DNA of 64,000 nt from Spirodela intermedia (Eukaryota; Streptophyta; Magnoliopsida; Alismatales; Araceae). The position numbers and the translations under genes were made by a program. Positions 37,401 to 49,417 of the stretch are shown here, piece by piece. Position 1 is the first letter of the stretch. Each line of letters starts with the position of its first letter. Where the stretch lies: NCBI GenBank assembly GCA_902729315.2, contig LR746270.1, positions 7,201,221 through 7,265,220 on the forward strand. The letters run 5' to 3'. The notes under the pieces were generated by a model, which was given only the letters and a program-made list of their open reading frames with translations, ran no database searches and was not told the DNA's origin.

Positions 37401-40400
37401 GATGATGACATAGTCTTAGCTGGTATTACTTTTTGTTGGTAAATTCTTTGGGATCTTCATAGAACTCTGGCTTCTTATAATAAGGAGTTGTGCTTGTGTA
37501 TTTTGTTGCCAATTTCAAGACTCTAAGGTATGGTTCTAAATGTAGTGAAATTCACAAAGCTGAAAGCTTGGGAAAGAGATCCTAATGAGTGGGAAAATGA
37601 GCTTATGGCATATGGCAACACAAAGAAGAGATAAGAGGGATTAGGAAAAACCGAAGTTCCCCTAAGTTGGGGAGTGAATTGAAATTGGTTCTAGGTCTTA
37701 TAATGAAAATTGAAATTGGAGAACAAGTATGGTATTACTTTTAGATTATACTGAGCACACAGTTCTATAGTTATAAAGTGCTGTATTATGGATTAAGTTA
37801 ATGAGGTATGAAGGTGAACATTGTCTATATGACTTTTACTTTCCCACCACTACAACAGTGCACAAGTTTGATCATATCCTGTTTTTGGAAATTGACAACT
37901 TCTAAATCGTGAAATTTCATACTTTTTCAGAAGAAAACTCCGTGTATTACATAGGTTCAAAATGTCCGCCTAAGCCTGTAAAACTAAATGTTACTATTCT
38001 TTCCTATTATATTCTCCTCTATGCTTTCCACGGCAACCAGCAACTAATGCTGTGCGCATGCTATCATACAGTGGTTCTTGTCTGTGCTTTGTCATACGGG
38101 ATTCTGGTATGCGCCCCCCCCCCCGGGCATGGCAGAGGTGGTGGAGCAAGGGGGTTTGAGTGCTGTGTGCTGCCCGCCACACTGTCTTCTTCTGGCTGTG
38201 TATGTGCTATTAGGGACATCAGCATCCACTTTTAATAGTCATGGTGATAGTGATGTGGTTAAACTGCAAAAGACATCTTTAAAGAAACATTTGACTTGTT
38301 GTAGTCTTATCACAGAATGCATTTCAAATTTTGAGTACGGTGAAAAGGTTAATGATTTTTTTCCTGACGTAGAAAATAGTTTTAGTGATGGTAAACTGGA
38401 TTTTGTTTGCTCAATCTTTCTTGATCGGACTGTTAATGAGGCTTTGAACTCGAGGAATGGCAGTAAGGCTATGGAAACAGTTTCTGATACTTTTACTTTT
38501 CAGTGTAGAAACTGTTTTAGTACCTGTATGAATAGAATTATCGAAAAGTGGCTTGGAGTTGATAGTACCTGTATGCCGAGACTCCTTGTATCGTGGAGTG
38601 TTGAGTATCAAAAACATGCAAGTTTATTCTAGAATGTTGAATGCCATTCTTGTACAAGTCTCTGGTGAAGCAGTGATCATGCATGCTTTTCTCACTGAAC
38701 ATTGGGTACCCATACTCTGCCCACTTTGTTTTCTGCTGTATTTCAATTATTTAACTGGCATAAGAGCCAATTCATATTTTTGCTAAATCTCATTAAACTA
38801 TGAAATATTGACTAATTCAATCTGGCTTTTCACCTATGCTGCATCATTGGATAGTTTTTCATTTCTGAGTTTAACGATCTTAATTTTTTTTTTCCAAGTT
38901 TATTGGTATGGGTTTAAGCTCTGCTATTGGTGGATACGTTTTTCTTTGAGATTGGAATGATGCTTCAACTATTCCACTCGTATGACATGATTTATGAAGC
39001 TCTCCTTTCATTGCCTTTAGCATCACAACTTGCTTAAACTTGCTAAAATTTACTGGGCTTTCATTTTTCTTCACTAGGTTCACGTAGAAGAAAGCTTGTG
39101 GAAAACTTTGGAGGAGGATATGGTCCCATCAACATATGCTGCAAAATCAAACTGGTTGGAATCCTATAAAAATTTAAATGCCTTGAAGAAGTCAAATGAG
39201 GCCTCCATTTGTGTGATCGGAGGTAAGGACCATTATGCAGCTGCTGATTGGATCTATCGCTTGCATTTTAATCTCTAACAAGTTGTCAATATTCTTTAAT
39301 TTATTGCCTGAAAATAATGCTAGACCTTCAAGTTGCTTGTATGATTTTTGGTTTTAAGTCACATCTTTAATGCTTTAGGCAGGGAAGCATAAGCGTATAA
39401 CAACTTATGCGTCTGTTTACCGTTTCAGCAATTGTGTGCATATTTTCTGCAATTATACAGTGCATGTACTTAATTGCTCAATACTGTTAAGTCCTCTTTT
39501 TTTGCTATCCCAACTTAATATGGTTTTTAGTGAACATATCGATCTCACTCTGTCGTGTTTACTGTCCACTTTGGAGGAAAATGTTGTTTATTATCTATAG
39601 AAGATTTGAATCTGATCTGGTGCGCTAACAGGTAACTTACAAAGGAAGCGGGGCCTGGTATTTGTATCATACCCCTGGAAGTTTCTAGACCTACAAAAAA
39701 CTAGACAATATATTTGACACATCCCGACACCATTATCCTTAAAAGAAGTCCTATAGAATTTTATGCTAATTAGACAATTCTGTATTTCACCTAGGTGAGC
39801 CCACAATACTGAAAATGCTACAGATTTTCTAGCTTAACTCATTTGAAAAGATCTCAATTTAGATGCTTGTGTAAGGCAGTGTTCTGTAATTAACTACTAA
39901 TAGTTCTCAATTTATATGAGCTTCCAACATCGTTCACGAGTATGACGTGGCTGCCTACGATGAGTGCACCACAAATATCCTTATAGTCACGATTCTGGGC
40001 ATTCAATTGTCCAGTTTTGTCACTATAGCAGCTTGTGCTCCCTCCACATTTGTGGCTGAATTATTGGCACCATCGAGCTGTCTTTGCTTTTTGGTTCCAG
40101 TGCCAAGCCTTCCCTGATTTTCTCTCCTCGAATCAGTGCCACTACTGCATTAAATCAGTGCCACTCTATCTTGATCAATGAAATCCTTCAGAATAGCTGC
40201 ATCCTCAGGACGTTTGGTTTTAGTCACCATATAATGCTTTAGTTCTTGCCATAACACGTTCAACTGATTACCATATTCCACAACTGTTTTGCATCCCTGT
40301 TTTGCAGCAATTGTCTTCACCTTAAATCCACAGACTTGAGCCGTGTCTCTGGCTTTAATAAGTCTGTTGGATTACATCCCAGATATCCTTAGTCCGTAGC

Positions 40401-43400
40401 CAAGAGCATACGTGTGTTGCTATCTCAGGTGTCATAGAATTCCATAACTATGCCATAGTCATGGAATCTGCTTTATCCCACGCCTTGAACCGAGGATCCC
40501 CTGGTTTCAGCATTGTACCTGTGAGATGGTTGATCTTCCATTTTCCTTTCAGCACAGTGCGAAGTAGTTGGGACTACTTTAGGTAATTTTTTCCATCCAG
40601 CCCCTCTGCAACTCTCTGCATTGTTGAAATGGTACGAACTCTTTGGATTGTGTTGTAGCAGTCATCTTTATGCCTCCAACTTCCGTAAGGCATGAGATGG
40701 TACAGACGGCAGTCTGAAATCTGGAAAAGGACGATGAAGATAAATCCTAAACAGTCGTGAACCCCTGTTGACACGAATGCAAAAAACCTAGAGCTCCCCA
40801 AGTATATCTGCTGATCCGCGAGTCTGAAAAAGGGGACCCGGCCTGTTCCACATATCACTGAGATATCCAAGAATGACTGCCAAAACAGGATACATCGAGG
40901 GCAGACGATTCTTCCTCGAATTGGAACAAGATCAGATACAGATGAAGATCTTGGTTGCTGCCTCCAGGTTGACAGAGAGCAGAGGATGCGGAGGATGAAG
41001 ACTATGGAAAAAATTCCATATTTTTACAAGCCTAAGGTTCTGATACCGTGATGCAAATGAAATGAAGATAAATAGTTGGGAAATTTTTGTCTCACCAATT
41101 CATAGAACGGTTGGTTCTTATATACAATTACCCACGCCTCAAAAAAGGAAGAAAACCTAGGTTGAATACCACGGTTTTTTGAATACTCAACCGAACTAGG
41201 AAATTTACCAGCAGCCTAACCAACCCAGGAAACTGACCAACAACGTAACCAACTTAGGCTGACCAACAACAAAACCAACGTATGAATTTGACCAACGGAA
41301 ACAAACTCTTAATTATACGTTTCTCTTTTCCACAATAGACACTGCACATTACTGACAGAGTTTACTTATTTTATTTTCAGGAATTTTTATGTTACAGTTT
41401 AAATGTTATTCTAGTTCTTTGATTTTATGGAAAAGGAACTGATATTTCCAGTTCAATAGACCAATGCAGATTACCTTACCATGGAACCAGAGTGGTATGT
41501 GTAGAAAAGTCTTTCATTATTCTGAGCATTTTTGTCTTTGCAGAACCAATAAAAGTTTACTTGGAGTTTAAAAATCCTCTCCAAATATCCATATCTTTGT
41601 CTGATGTTTCTCTTATATGTGAGCTTTCTCCAAGGCCTGATGGAACAGAACTCAGTAAGTTTATCTCCGAAAATGCTTTTGAAATCGGTTTACTGGACAA
41701 GACGTAATAATATCCATAATGTTCATATATTTCAGATGAAAATGCATCACCATTTGGGGCTGAGGGAGATGTTCATAGTGACTCTACTGATTATAGGTAC
41801 CAGCCCGTTTTTGCTGCAGCATTTCACTCTGTAAATCTCCATATAATTATCTCCTATGGATGCCTGTAATATTGTCTATTCCCTTCTTTGAGCATCGTCT
41901 TTGGATTGGTCTGTGCAGGGAGCTGGAGAACGTCTATGCATCGTACGTTTTATCAAGAGAAAATTTTATTTTAGGAGGTGGTGAGACCAGAGGAGTAAGT
42001 CTGAACGTAACAATCTGCATTTCCTTGGTTCTAAATAGCCGATATATTCACATTTTTCTTCAATCTCTCATTCATAGCTGTTGAAAAAGGTTACTATGAG
42101 AACTTTCTTAAAAGGCTCAATAATTATCGGTGAGGATCATACAGAGCACCCCTTTTGGAACAAACGAATATTTTTTAGAGTGATTTTCTTGGCTAATATT
42201 TTTAAGGGTACTTAATAATGTATGCAGTGTAAAGGCAAATAACAAATTTTGACAGGAAGTGACGTAACATCCGTGTTTTCATTTCGTTTGTAGTTAAAAA
42301 TCCGTCCTCTTTCCCTTCATTGCAAGCAGCAGTCTCCGACGCCAAAGCCTATACCTCCTGTGAGGAGCGGCAATCATCAAAGGGATCACAGAGATCGAAG
42401 CATTTCTCAGTTAAATTCGTGAGACTGGAAATGAACGGAAGATTGTTTATACATTGTCTGAAATGTGAGAATAAACTAACAATGTGAGAACTGATGATTG
42501 CTCCCTTATATTTCTATGTAAAATAAACTAACATTCCTTGTAGATGACCCAGCCCATAAATGCTTGTGCCACAGGAAAGTAATTCCTTCATGTGATGAAT
42601 GTCAGAAGCTTCTTATTTGATAATAAATTTAACCCATCCTCTTTAGCCTTGAATTTCTTTGTTTCTAACATCCCATGCTGGTTAATGGCAAGAGGAAGAT
42701 TTCTCACATCTTTTTTTCTTAGTCCTGTAAGTGTGGAGTCTTATCCTTTCTTGTGCTTCTCCTAAGATTCATCCTTGTATCTGTTCCAGACTTTCATCTG
42801 TAACTGCTATTGGAAAACATAGGCACAGGGGGAATGACCTTTGTCATGGAGGATAGAGGCGAGAATGGCAGACAATCGCCACAAGATTCATTCACCTCTA
42901 ACACCTCTAATACAGAGAGGAACCCTAGACAACTGTCCCAAAATACTCTCAGTCCTTTATATTATTTCCTTACAACTTAGAACTTTCAACAACTACAAAG
43001 CTTCAAGGTGGCTTCGTCAGACTAGACAGGGGTTTGAAGCATAATTATCTTGTTCATAATCTGTTTATCTTGTTCTTGATAATGGAAGTGCAAAGTGAGC
43101 TTGCAGCCCATTCCACTTGATCCTATGTTTAACCTTTGTTTCAAACAGAAGTACGTTTAATTCTTTCCAATGTTAAATCGTCTCCAAGCTCAGATTTCAA
43201 TGCAAGAAATCAATCGATAATTTATGGGCTCCAATTTTGAGAAGTTTCCTAAGAGTATTCTTATCTTCTTTGTTGTTCGTAGGTAGCAATAAAGCAAAAG
43301 CTGTAACAAGCACTAGAGATTGAATTAATGTATCCTAGATTCTGTTCTGAACTCGCTTGTTCTGGTTTGCAAAATTCGGTTGTGGCCGTGTTAAAAGGAA

Positions 43401-46400
43401 TATGTTATTATTAAATGCTAACTAGTCTTCAATCTTTGAAACTGTTTGTCAATGGCTGCATCCGCTGTTACTTTGCAGCTTTTGGAATCAATACAATTTA
43501 GAAAGTTTGTTTTGTTAAACCTTTTTGTTTGTTACAACCCTCATGGTGTGTGGATATATTAAAGCAACTATTCCCCCTAGTTCCTATTTTCTTATTCTGA
43601 TGGTCGAATATATTGCATATTCCAATTGGCTAAGAGAGGGAAAATCATGATTAATGAACCCTTTTGAGTTGAGGAAATTGTTTCTTCTATGACATTTCTA
43701 CTCATGTAGGTTTGTTGTCTCTGGCATTTAGTTGATCATCAAGGAGTGGGGCAAATGATTTTGCTAAATAATTATATATTCATCGTTATATTATAAAGCA
43801 GGCATTGGAATAGGATCGGGAAGACTTCATTCACGTGTTATTTAACAATGTTTCATTATGGCGAATTCATATCTGTGGACCTGTCTTTTATGCTGTCAGG
43901 TAGAACTTGATGTTACTCCCAGAATCCAAGGCTTACTAAAGATCGTTGGAGTCAGGTGGGTATTTTCAGATTCAATTGTGGGATCGCACATCTTTAACAC
44001 AGATATAAAAAGGAAACGTGGAAAACCAAGGAGCAATGAGGATCATTTCGGTTCTACCCTATGCTTTGTTGTTGTCAAGGTTCATATTTCATTTGTTTCT
44101 TTTTCTTCGTTCTCGTTTTATTGCAAAACATGGTCTGACTCTTGTTTCTTTACGTCCAGGGTCTACCCAAACTGGAAGGATGTATTCATAAGATGCCTCA
44201 TAAGACTTATGCTGGTGATTTACGGCTTGTCATGCTTGAACTGAAAAATCACTCAGAGTACTCTGTGAAGGTATGTTTACATTGATAATTTTTTTCTTAT
44301 TTCATGTTTCTTTCATGATACTTACACTATTTTGCAGAACTTGAAAATGAAGATTAGTCATCCAAGATTCTTAATACCAGAAAGTTTGGGAGACTTGGAA
44401 CTGAATTTTCCAGCTTGTCTAGAAAAACAGATTCGTTCTGAATCCAGTGACATCCAAGAAAAGATAGCGTTTAACTCATATGAGAAATCCAATGGCTCGT
44501 TTTCGTTCCCAAACGTGAGACTCAGTGTTCCTGTTCTATTAAATCTGAATTTTCATCATATTCATTTACCTTTTCATATTTTAGGGTACTAAAATTCAGG
44601 GAGGGACAATTTTCCACTGGCCTCTTTGGCTTCATGCTGGAGTTGCTGGAAATCTATCACAGTATATATCAGTGTATTATGAAATGGAAAATCATTCCGG
44701 TGACATGACCTACCGCACACTTCGGATGCACTATCACATTGAGGTAATGGCATATACTGCGAAGTGACGGATTACTTATTGCCAGTAATGCTACTATATT
44801 AACATGCTCGAAAAATTATTTTAGTAATGTATCATTTACTAGTTTTACATACTCTTAGATAAACTGTGCCATTTTTCTGATCTTCTCGTGGTTCTATTCA
44901 AATTTCCTAAATCTTTGCAGCATCATTGGATGTTAATATTTTTTTCATACTGATTGCTCAAATTTGTCAAATGAGCAGTTATGCTGTTACAGTCTTTAAG
45001 TTATCTTCCCTTATCCAACATACTTCGTTATAATTTCTTGGTAACGCTTAGATAACCTTTATGTTGACCGTAATGTCTTTCCTGAATGAAATTTTTAGGA
45101 ATCCTCCAAGATCTGGCATTCAGTGATCAGAACAGCTGTGCTCGTTCTATTCCTTTTTACTCAGTATGCTGGGTTCATGTCATCGCTATGACTCAACAAG
45201 AAGGCAGAAATTTTCAGTCAGTTTTCGATGGTTTAAAACAAAATATTTTGATTCCCTTGATCAAGAATAACTTTGAAATTTTATGGCAGTGTGTATGCGC
45301 AATGGATTTTTTAAAAAGGAAAAGGGAAATTAGTTGTTTCAAGACATCCTGTTTACAGAAAGTCCCATGATCAAATTTATTGCAGTCTTAGAAGCCTGCA
45401 GAGATTCCAATTATTTTCTGGGGTTTATGTCAAAATACCTACTAAATTATGTTCTCTGTGGATTAGTAATAAATGATGATTGAGAAGTATAAACCAAGAG
45501 CAATAGAAATGTTTATCTCGAGACACTATGTAATTATAAATGAGACACTACTTTTATGTTGTTTTTGTCAAATTCCAGGCTTACTCGACTCTCCCATTGT
45601 GCATTATCCAGTAGGTTTCTTTTAAATTGACACATACTAAGGTATCTGTCAGACCTTATACAATCTGTTGTCGTTATTAAATTAACTTCCCAACCTTCTA
45701 GCCTTGCTCAATTAGTTTTGTTCAAAGGACTATATAAAACACAACCTTTTGAATGCTTGATAGAATTTATGATGCATACACAATGAAAGACTTGTGTCTA
45801 TAATTTCTGCTTAGTTGACTCGTATAAATAATGACTGCTTCTACACTTGTCATCCCTTACCTCTCAGGTGTCGACACTTTTGGACTTGGTCTTTATCCTT
45901 GTGCGAATCTATCTAACAGATCAGCAACTATGATTAATAAGATTTCAGAGAAATACGATTAAAAATGTATTTTGGGTTCATTAATACAAGTCTTATATAA
46001 TATAATTTCAGACACAACAACCTCTCCTATATATGATTAATATTTTTTGCCGCATTAAAATTGATGTTAATAAGATCTTAATGGACCATTAAAACCCAAC
46101 TCTATATAAAGTTCACTCTTTCTTTCGCTTCTTCACACTGTCTGAAGTATTTTCACTATTGATATTATTTTACATTTTTATACAGTATTTGACTTTATTT
46201 TGAAAACTAATAGAAGACTTTATACCTCTTTGATAATCCTTCCAGAATTTTGACCATTTCTACCTTGGTTGCCATTGAACCGAATGGATTTTTTTTCTTC
46301 AAAGGATACTTTCTCTTAAATTCGTATGCTTCTTTTTTATTAACATGGATGCAACTAATGATATCCGCTTTTGTCTATTTTTACATGTTATCACATTAAG

Positions 46401-49400
46401 TTAATTGGATTTTATAACAGGTATTGCCATCCTTGAACATATCAATGTCGATCACTCCTTACCCTACAAAATTTGAAGAGTTTCTTCTGCGCATGGATAT
46501 TGTGAATCGCACACATACAGAGAATTTCTGGCTTCGTCAACTGTCGGTTGTTAGTTCTGACTGGGATATTTCAACACTGTCATCATATGCATCCGGCCAT
46601 CTCTCCCAATTATTACCTGCAGGGCAATCGTTGGTCTGTTTCTTTAAGCTGAAGGTTTGAAATGCCACATTTTGCTTTACAAAGGTTAAATGCATATAGG
46701 ATCTTCTACATTATGTGCTAGTCACAAAAAAATTCTTAGTATTGCGCAGCATACTCTTTCTTAACATCTATGAATTTTATGGTTAACTTTCAGACTTAAA
46801 GATCAATTAAATGTATGAAAACAAGTTCTTTTTTTCTGCACACTAGATAAGAACTGATTCATGCGTTATTTTGACTTTTATTCATATTGAAAGTGTTTTC
46901 ATGTTTTCTTCGCACATCTCGAATTCCAAATTGTAGATGCAGCTTTGGAGATGGGAGTATTTTTGTTCGTTTTTCTTATTATATGTTGTCTCCTATCTTA
47001 CACATTCTATTATGCATGTTCGTTTAGGGGGTCAGTGAAATCAATCTATTGCCCATCCAAGGAAGTGATTCCCGAGTAGGGTCTGAGGACACTGCCAAAG
47101 GACTACTTGATACTTTTAAATCACCTCTAATCGATTTTCACCATCATGAAAGGCGTCATCAAGAAAATTCTGGTCAGGTCAGATGTTTACTCCGTTTGTG
47201 AGCAGTTTACTTTCTTTTAGATATGAAGTATTGGTGCCAAAGCTTTGATGTACCTGTGGTTTGATCTCTCACATAGACTATTTTCCTTGGGCATCTCTAT
47301 GAATGGCAAAATATAGGATAGGTTTGCAAGATGTTTGCGAAAGGTTTCTTCTCCTTTTTAATACGACTAGCTTTTGATAAGATAGGACTTTATAAACACC
47401 ATTGAATTGAAAGTGTCACTTAGAACATGTGCTCAATAGGGACAGTATCTAAAAAATCTCTTTATCATTTAGGGCATGTGCTCAATAGAATCACAGAAAT
47501 ACAATCCTAAGGATGTATCAAAAGTAATGATTACCCCAAAGTGTACGTGATCGGACTGGAGCACAATAAAAGGTCTTTCAACGGATTTATTCACTAACTT
47601 CTATATGACAAAAGCACTAAGCAAGTACCATCCACGACAAAAAAATGGCAACCCTTCAGAAAGAAAATTATTATATTCCAGTTGGGCACAGCCTTTGAAA
47701 TATCCTTTGCATACTTATGAGTCAGTCCATGAAACTTGCTTGCATTTAAAAAAGACTAAAGAAAGGGTCTTCCCCGCCTAGGAAGGAGGAAATTTTGTTC
47801 TTTTTATATGCTGTTCCATACTACTGGTTCGGCCCCTGTTGTGTTATAAATATTGCCTTTCACACAGCATCGGCCTCTGAGTGGTTGGCTTGTAATTCTT
47901 TTCTATTTCTAATCCTTACTGGAATGATGAAAAGATTGGTTTGATTTGCTGACATCGTCATCATTTAATATTACTTTAGTTCGAGGTAATTAGAAGTTGA
48001 TCATTTGCTCTACGTAATGGCCACGGTAGCTGGTGACGAGGGATGTGGATTGCTACCGTGGGTCTTGAAACAAGAGAACGTTAAATAACACTAAAGGGTC
48101 TTCCCAACCCAGTGCTTCAATCATCATTTAATAATTCGGCTGATTTGTATTTTCAACAGGAAAATAAATGCCGGCACTTGCCAAGTTCCCATTCGATTTC
48201 CAGGAGGAATTTAACATTGACAAAAGATTGGTCTCATATCTGTTTAGCCGTTTCGGACCGAAGAAAGTCTGTCACAAAGGAAGAACCAAAGGTGATGAGG
48301 AAAGGAAAGAAAGGGGAACAACATAGGAAATGAGAAAGAAGACGCTCCATTCAATAGATAGCCAAGAATACACAAGGGAACTTTAGAACTTCACCCTGCG
48401 ATTTTTCATTTATCAAATACTGAGGAGACCTAACTTATTCCACATCAGTAGAGGCCTTCAATCTCGCAGTTTTAAGCGAGTGCTAGGAACATAGATTTCA
48501 GGGCTTAGTAGTCACCAGGGAACAATGATCAGGGTAGGATTTCAAGGTTGTCTATGGTGGAGCCATCTCAAAACCGTAGCTGAGCTTATCTCATCTTAAC
48601 TAGGCAATCAATTGTTTCTCTCTCTTCTTTCCGATCTCTGTTTCTTTAACTAAATGTTATTCTCATGGACCAGGGATGTCCGAGTACTGCCGACTTCATC
48701 TTGATCTCACAGCTGGTTAATTCCGATCCAGATGAGCTCCCTCAGCTATTTTCTCATCACTCCTGTCACTGCAGGCAAGCTCGTTTCCTAGTGTGATACA
48801 AAGTCACTTGATGCCTAAATCTTGTCTTCTCGCTTGTCCTTTAACTTTCTCTTTCAATGCCTGTGTTTAGAACTGCGAGCAAGGACCCAGTATTGTGGCT
48901 GCTGTGTGGCCCTCACGCCATAACCCACGACTTTGGTTCGTCCTTCTGTGAGGCTGATCTTGTGATGAGACTACACAACTCTTCCACAACAGCCGCCTCC
49001 GTGAAGGTTGTGATTCCTGACGGCATGCCGGCACTGTTGGGCGAATCGAGCGACGACTTTGCGTCTTCCAATCGTGGCCAAGGAGGCTGGCAAGATGTTC
49101 CTCTGGCGAGTGATCCCCTCACCTCTGCTCTGGAGGGAGCACGTCCCAAGATGCCGCAGTCAGGAAGCGACGGGCAGCCTTTTGCTTGGTGCAGATCGAG
49201 CTCCAGTCACCTGGTCTTAGAGCCGATGTCGACTGTGGAGGTGCCCGTGAGGGTTTGCATATTCTCAGCTGGGGTGCACGACCTTTCAAACTTCGAGTTG
49301 CACTGGTCATTGCGTGCGGGAGAGACTGACCCAGGCACCGAAGACAGGAGGAGGAGCCTCTCGGGCATGAGCCGAGCTCGCCCCTTCTACTTAACCGCAC

Positions 49401-49417
49401 TCCAAACAGTCAATTGA
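16456..49417 (+). CDS. TRAPPC8: TRAPP III subunit TRAPPC8/Trs85 homologue
   Basis: Exons: 16456-16633, 16742-16836, 19112-19199, 21196-21300, 21423-21585, 28455-28575, 28671-28733, 28920-29000, 29096-29190, 29611-29761, 34126-34212, 35249-35368, 35442-35573, 35661-35758, 35840-35963, 36054-36161, 39078-39222, 41544-41654, 41736-41796, 41919-41994, 43900-44079, 44160-44270, 44338-44514, 44585-44743, 46421-46654, 47028-47177, 48674-48774, 48871-49417. All phases agree; 1286 aa, close to the plant family length. N-terminal landmarks are PVVMVLSTPLAEQACRKNG and PVRTASDQPYRLQ. KGFRNQIKNLW and the helical-repeat Trs85 region follow (DYELALSNYRLLSTDYK, ATRCGLWWAEM, HAAVMLEQASYCYL, FEDHRTYAS). The C-terminal half is rich in beta-sandwich-like segments (VYLEFKNPL, GLLKIVGVRW, YYEMEN). 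Known role: TRAPP III tethering complex in Golgi/endosome traffic and autophagy. All exons look intact despite large transposon-bearing introns. Confidence 0.95.
16837..19111 (+). other. TRAPPC8 intron 2
   Basis: A 2.3-kb AT-rich intron. Short open frames only; no transposon or RNA gene recognised. Confidence 0.6.
20040..20071. repeat. perfect 14-bp inverted repeat with 4-nt loop
   Basis: In TRAPPC8 intron 3, bases 20040-20053 are exactly complementary to 20058-20071, with loop GCTG. The core CTATGCTGATAG recurs at about 20084-20095 and 20152-20163. It could be a cruciform, an RNA hairpin, or the end of a small element. Confidence 0.85.
22140..22459 (-). repeat. 3' LTR of the intron 5 copia element
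   Basis: 320 bp. It contains the palindromic GGGCCAGGCCC segment shared with the other LTR and has a 14-bp insertion around 22354 relative to it. Confidence 0.92.
22454..26900 (-). pseudogene. copia gag-pol remnants
   Basis: Domain order on the - strand is gag, protease, integrase, reverse transcriptase, RNase H. gag is badly broken, about 26880-25900, and ends in a zinc knuckle CSYCKKKHHTREKC near 25950. The protease is about 25650-25400, with ILDSGATDHM just before MTSNMCKLL. The integrase is about 25370-24680, with HCRVGHPSF, the SDIWRPTP core and TPQQNEVAERK. The reverse transcriptase is 23899-22820, with KYKPNGTLERYKARLVAKGY and HQLDVKNVFLHENLEEEVYM. RNase H is 22789-22454, with LFCDNKSTIAIAQNP and HIEVDRHFIKEK. 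Multiple stops and frameshifts make it non-autonomous. Confidence 0.9.
26942..27248 (-). repeat. 5' LTR of the intron 5 copia element
   Basis: 307 bp, TGTT...AACA, directly followed on the - strand by the primer-binding site. Confidence 0.92.
27254..28454 (+). other. remainder of TRAPPC8 intron 5
   Basis: AT-rich intron DNA between the copia element and exon 6. A GGGGAGATTGAAATGTT unit is tandemly duplicated at about 27699-27733. Nothing else is recognised. Confidence 0.5.
31490..32245 (+). mobile_element. 3' fragment of a copia element (RNase H + LTR) in TRAPPC8 intron 10
   Basis: 31493-31700 translates to a copia RNase H start (EAYSNADYVRS, MRSTCG, VVQSSAEAVF), followed by degraded RNase H to about 31990. 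An LTR starts at about 32012 (TGTGGGAAAA). Its body (TTGGTCAG repeats, ATTCAACCTAGG, CGTTCTATGAATTG) matches the LTR at 41049-41334, so both belong to one family. No 5' part is present here. Confidence 0.75.
32480..32720 (+). repeat. degenerate repeats around CCTTGTGGATTCAAGG
   Basis: Several spaced copies of a near-palindromic 16-mer (about 32533, 32562, 32627 and 32679) in TRAPPC8 intron 10. The same motif builds the array at 61985-62660. Confidence 0.6.
33440..33880 (+). mobile_element. copia reverse-transcriptase fragment in TRAPPC8 intron 10
   Basis: Frameshifted pieces read in order WYKARLLAWEF, then RIILSLANYFPWTLHQL, NVFLHGDLLQEG and YMDI, all hallmarks of the copia RT N-terminal part. 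It lies downstream of the RNase H/LTR piece, so the order is not that of one intact element. Confidence 0.65.
36162..39077 (+). other. TRAPPC8 intron 16, with a 184-codon open frame
   Basis: A 2.9-kb intron. The frame 38078-38632 (+) is the longest non-exonic open frame of the gene. Its later part has protein-like composition with many Cys and Ser, but no family is recognised. It crosses a poly-C run (about 38116-38124) and is not needed for the TRAPPC8 frame. It may be a captured fragment or chance. Confidence 0.35.
39900..41334 (-). mobile_element. 5' fragment of a copia element (LTR, PBS, gag) in TRAPPC8 intron 17
   Basis: On the - strand an LTR (41334 to 41049, about 286 bp, TGTGG...ATCA) is followed by CGGTATCAGAACC (41048-41036), a diverged tRNA-iMet primer site. 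A broken gag follows with YFRTVLKGKWKINHLTG, LKPGDPRFKAWDKADS and LWNSMTPEIA (about 40600-40400), running down to about 39900. Pol is absent. The LTR contains repeated TTGTTGGTCAG units and is the same family as the + strand LTR at 32012. Confidence 0.8.
41995..43899 (+). other. TRAPPC8 intron 20
   Basis: A 1.9-kb intron with no recognised element; short open frames only. Confidence 0.55.
44744..46420 (+). other. TRAPPC8 intron 24
   Basis: A 1.7-kb AT-rich intron. The 94-codon frame at 45086-45370 is not recognisable and is not needed for the reading frame. Confidence 0.55.
48021..48061. repeat. perfect 10-bp inverted repeat in TRAPPC8 intron 26
   Basis: CCACGGTAGC (48021-48030) and GCTACCGTGG (48052-48061) flank a 21-nt loop. 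It is GC-rich within an otherwise AT-rich 1.5-kb intron (47178-48673). Confidence 0.8.
48775..48870 (+). other. GC-AG intron 27 of TRAPPC8
   Basis: Exon 27 ends CACTGCAG followed by GCAAGC, and exon 28 starts after TTTAG. Only the GC donor keeps the phase (2) and yields the conserved SHHSCH.R junction. The nearby GT dinucleotides break the frame. AG|GCAAG is the typical GC-donor context. Confidence 0.85.

Noticed and set aside
37380-37480. LINE reverse-transcriptase remnant (a DDDIV-like stretch)
   Set aside because: Only a few residues resemble the LINE YADD/ADD region and no neighbouring RT motifs could be found.
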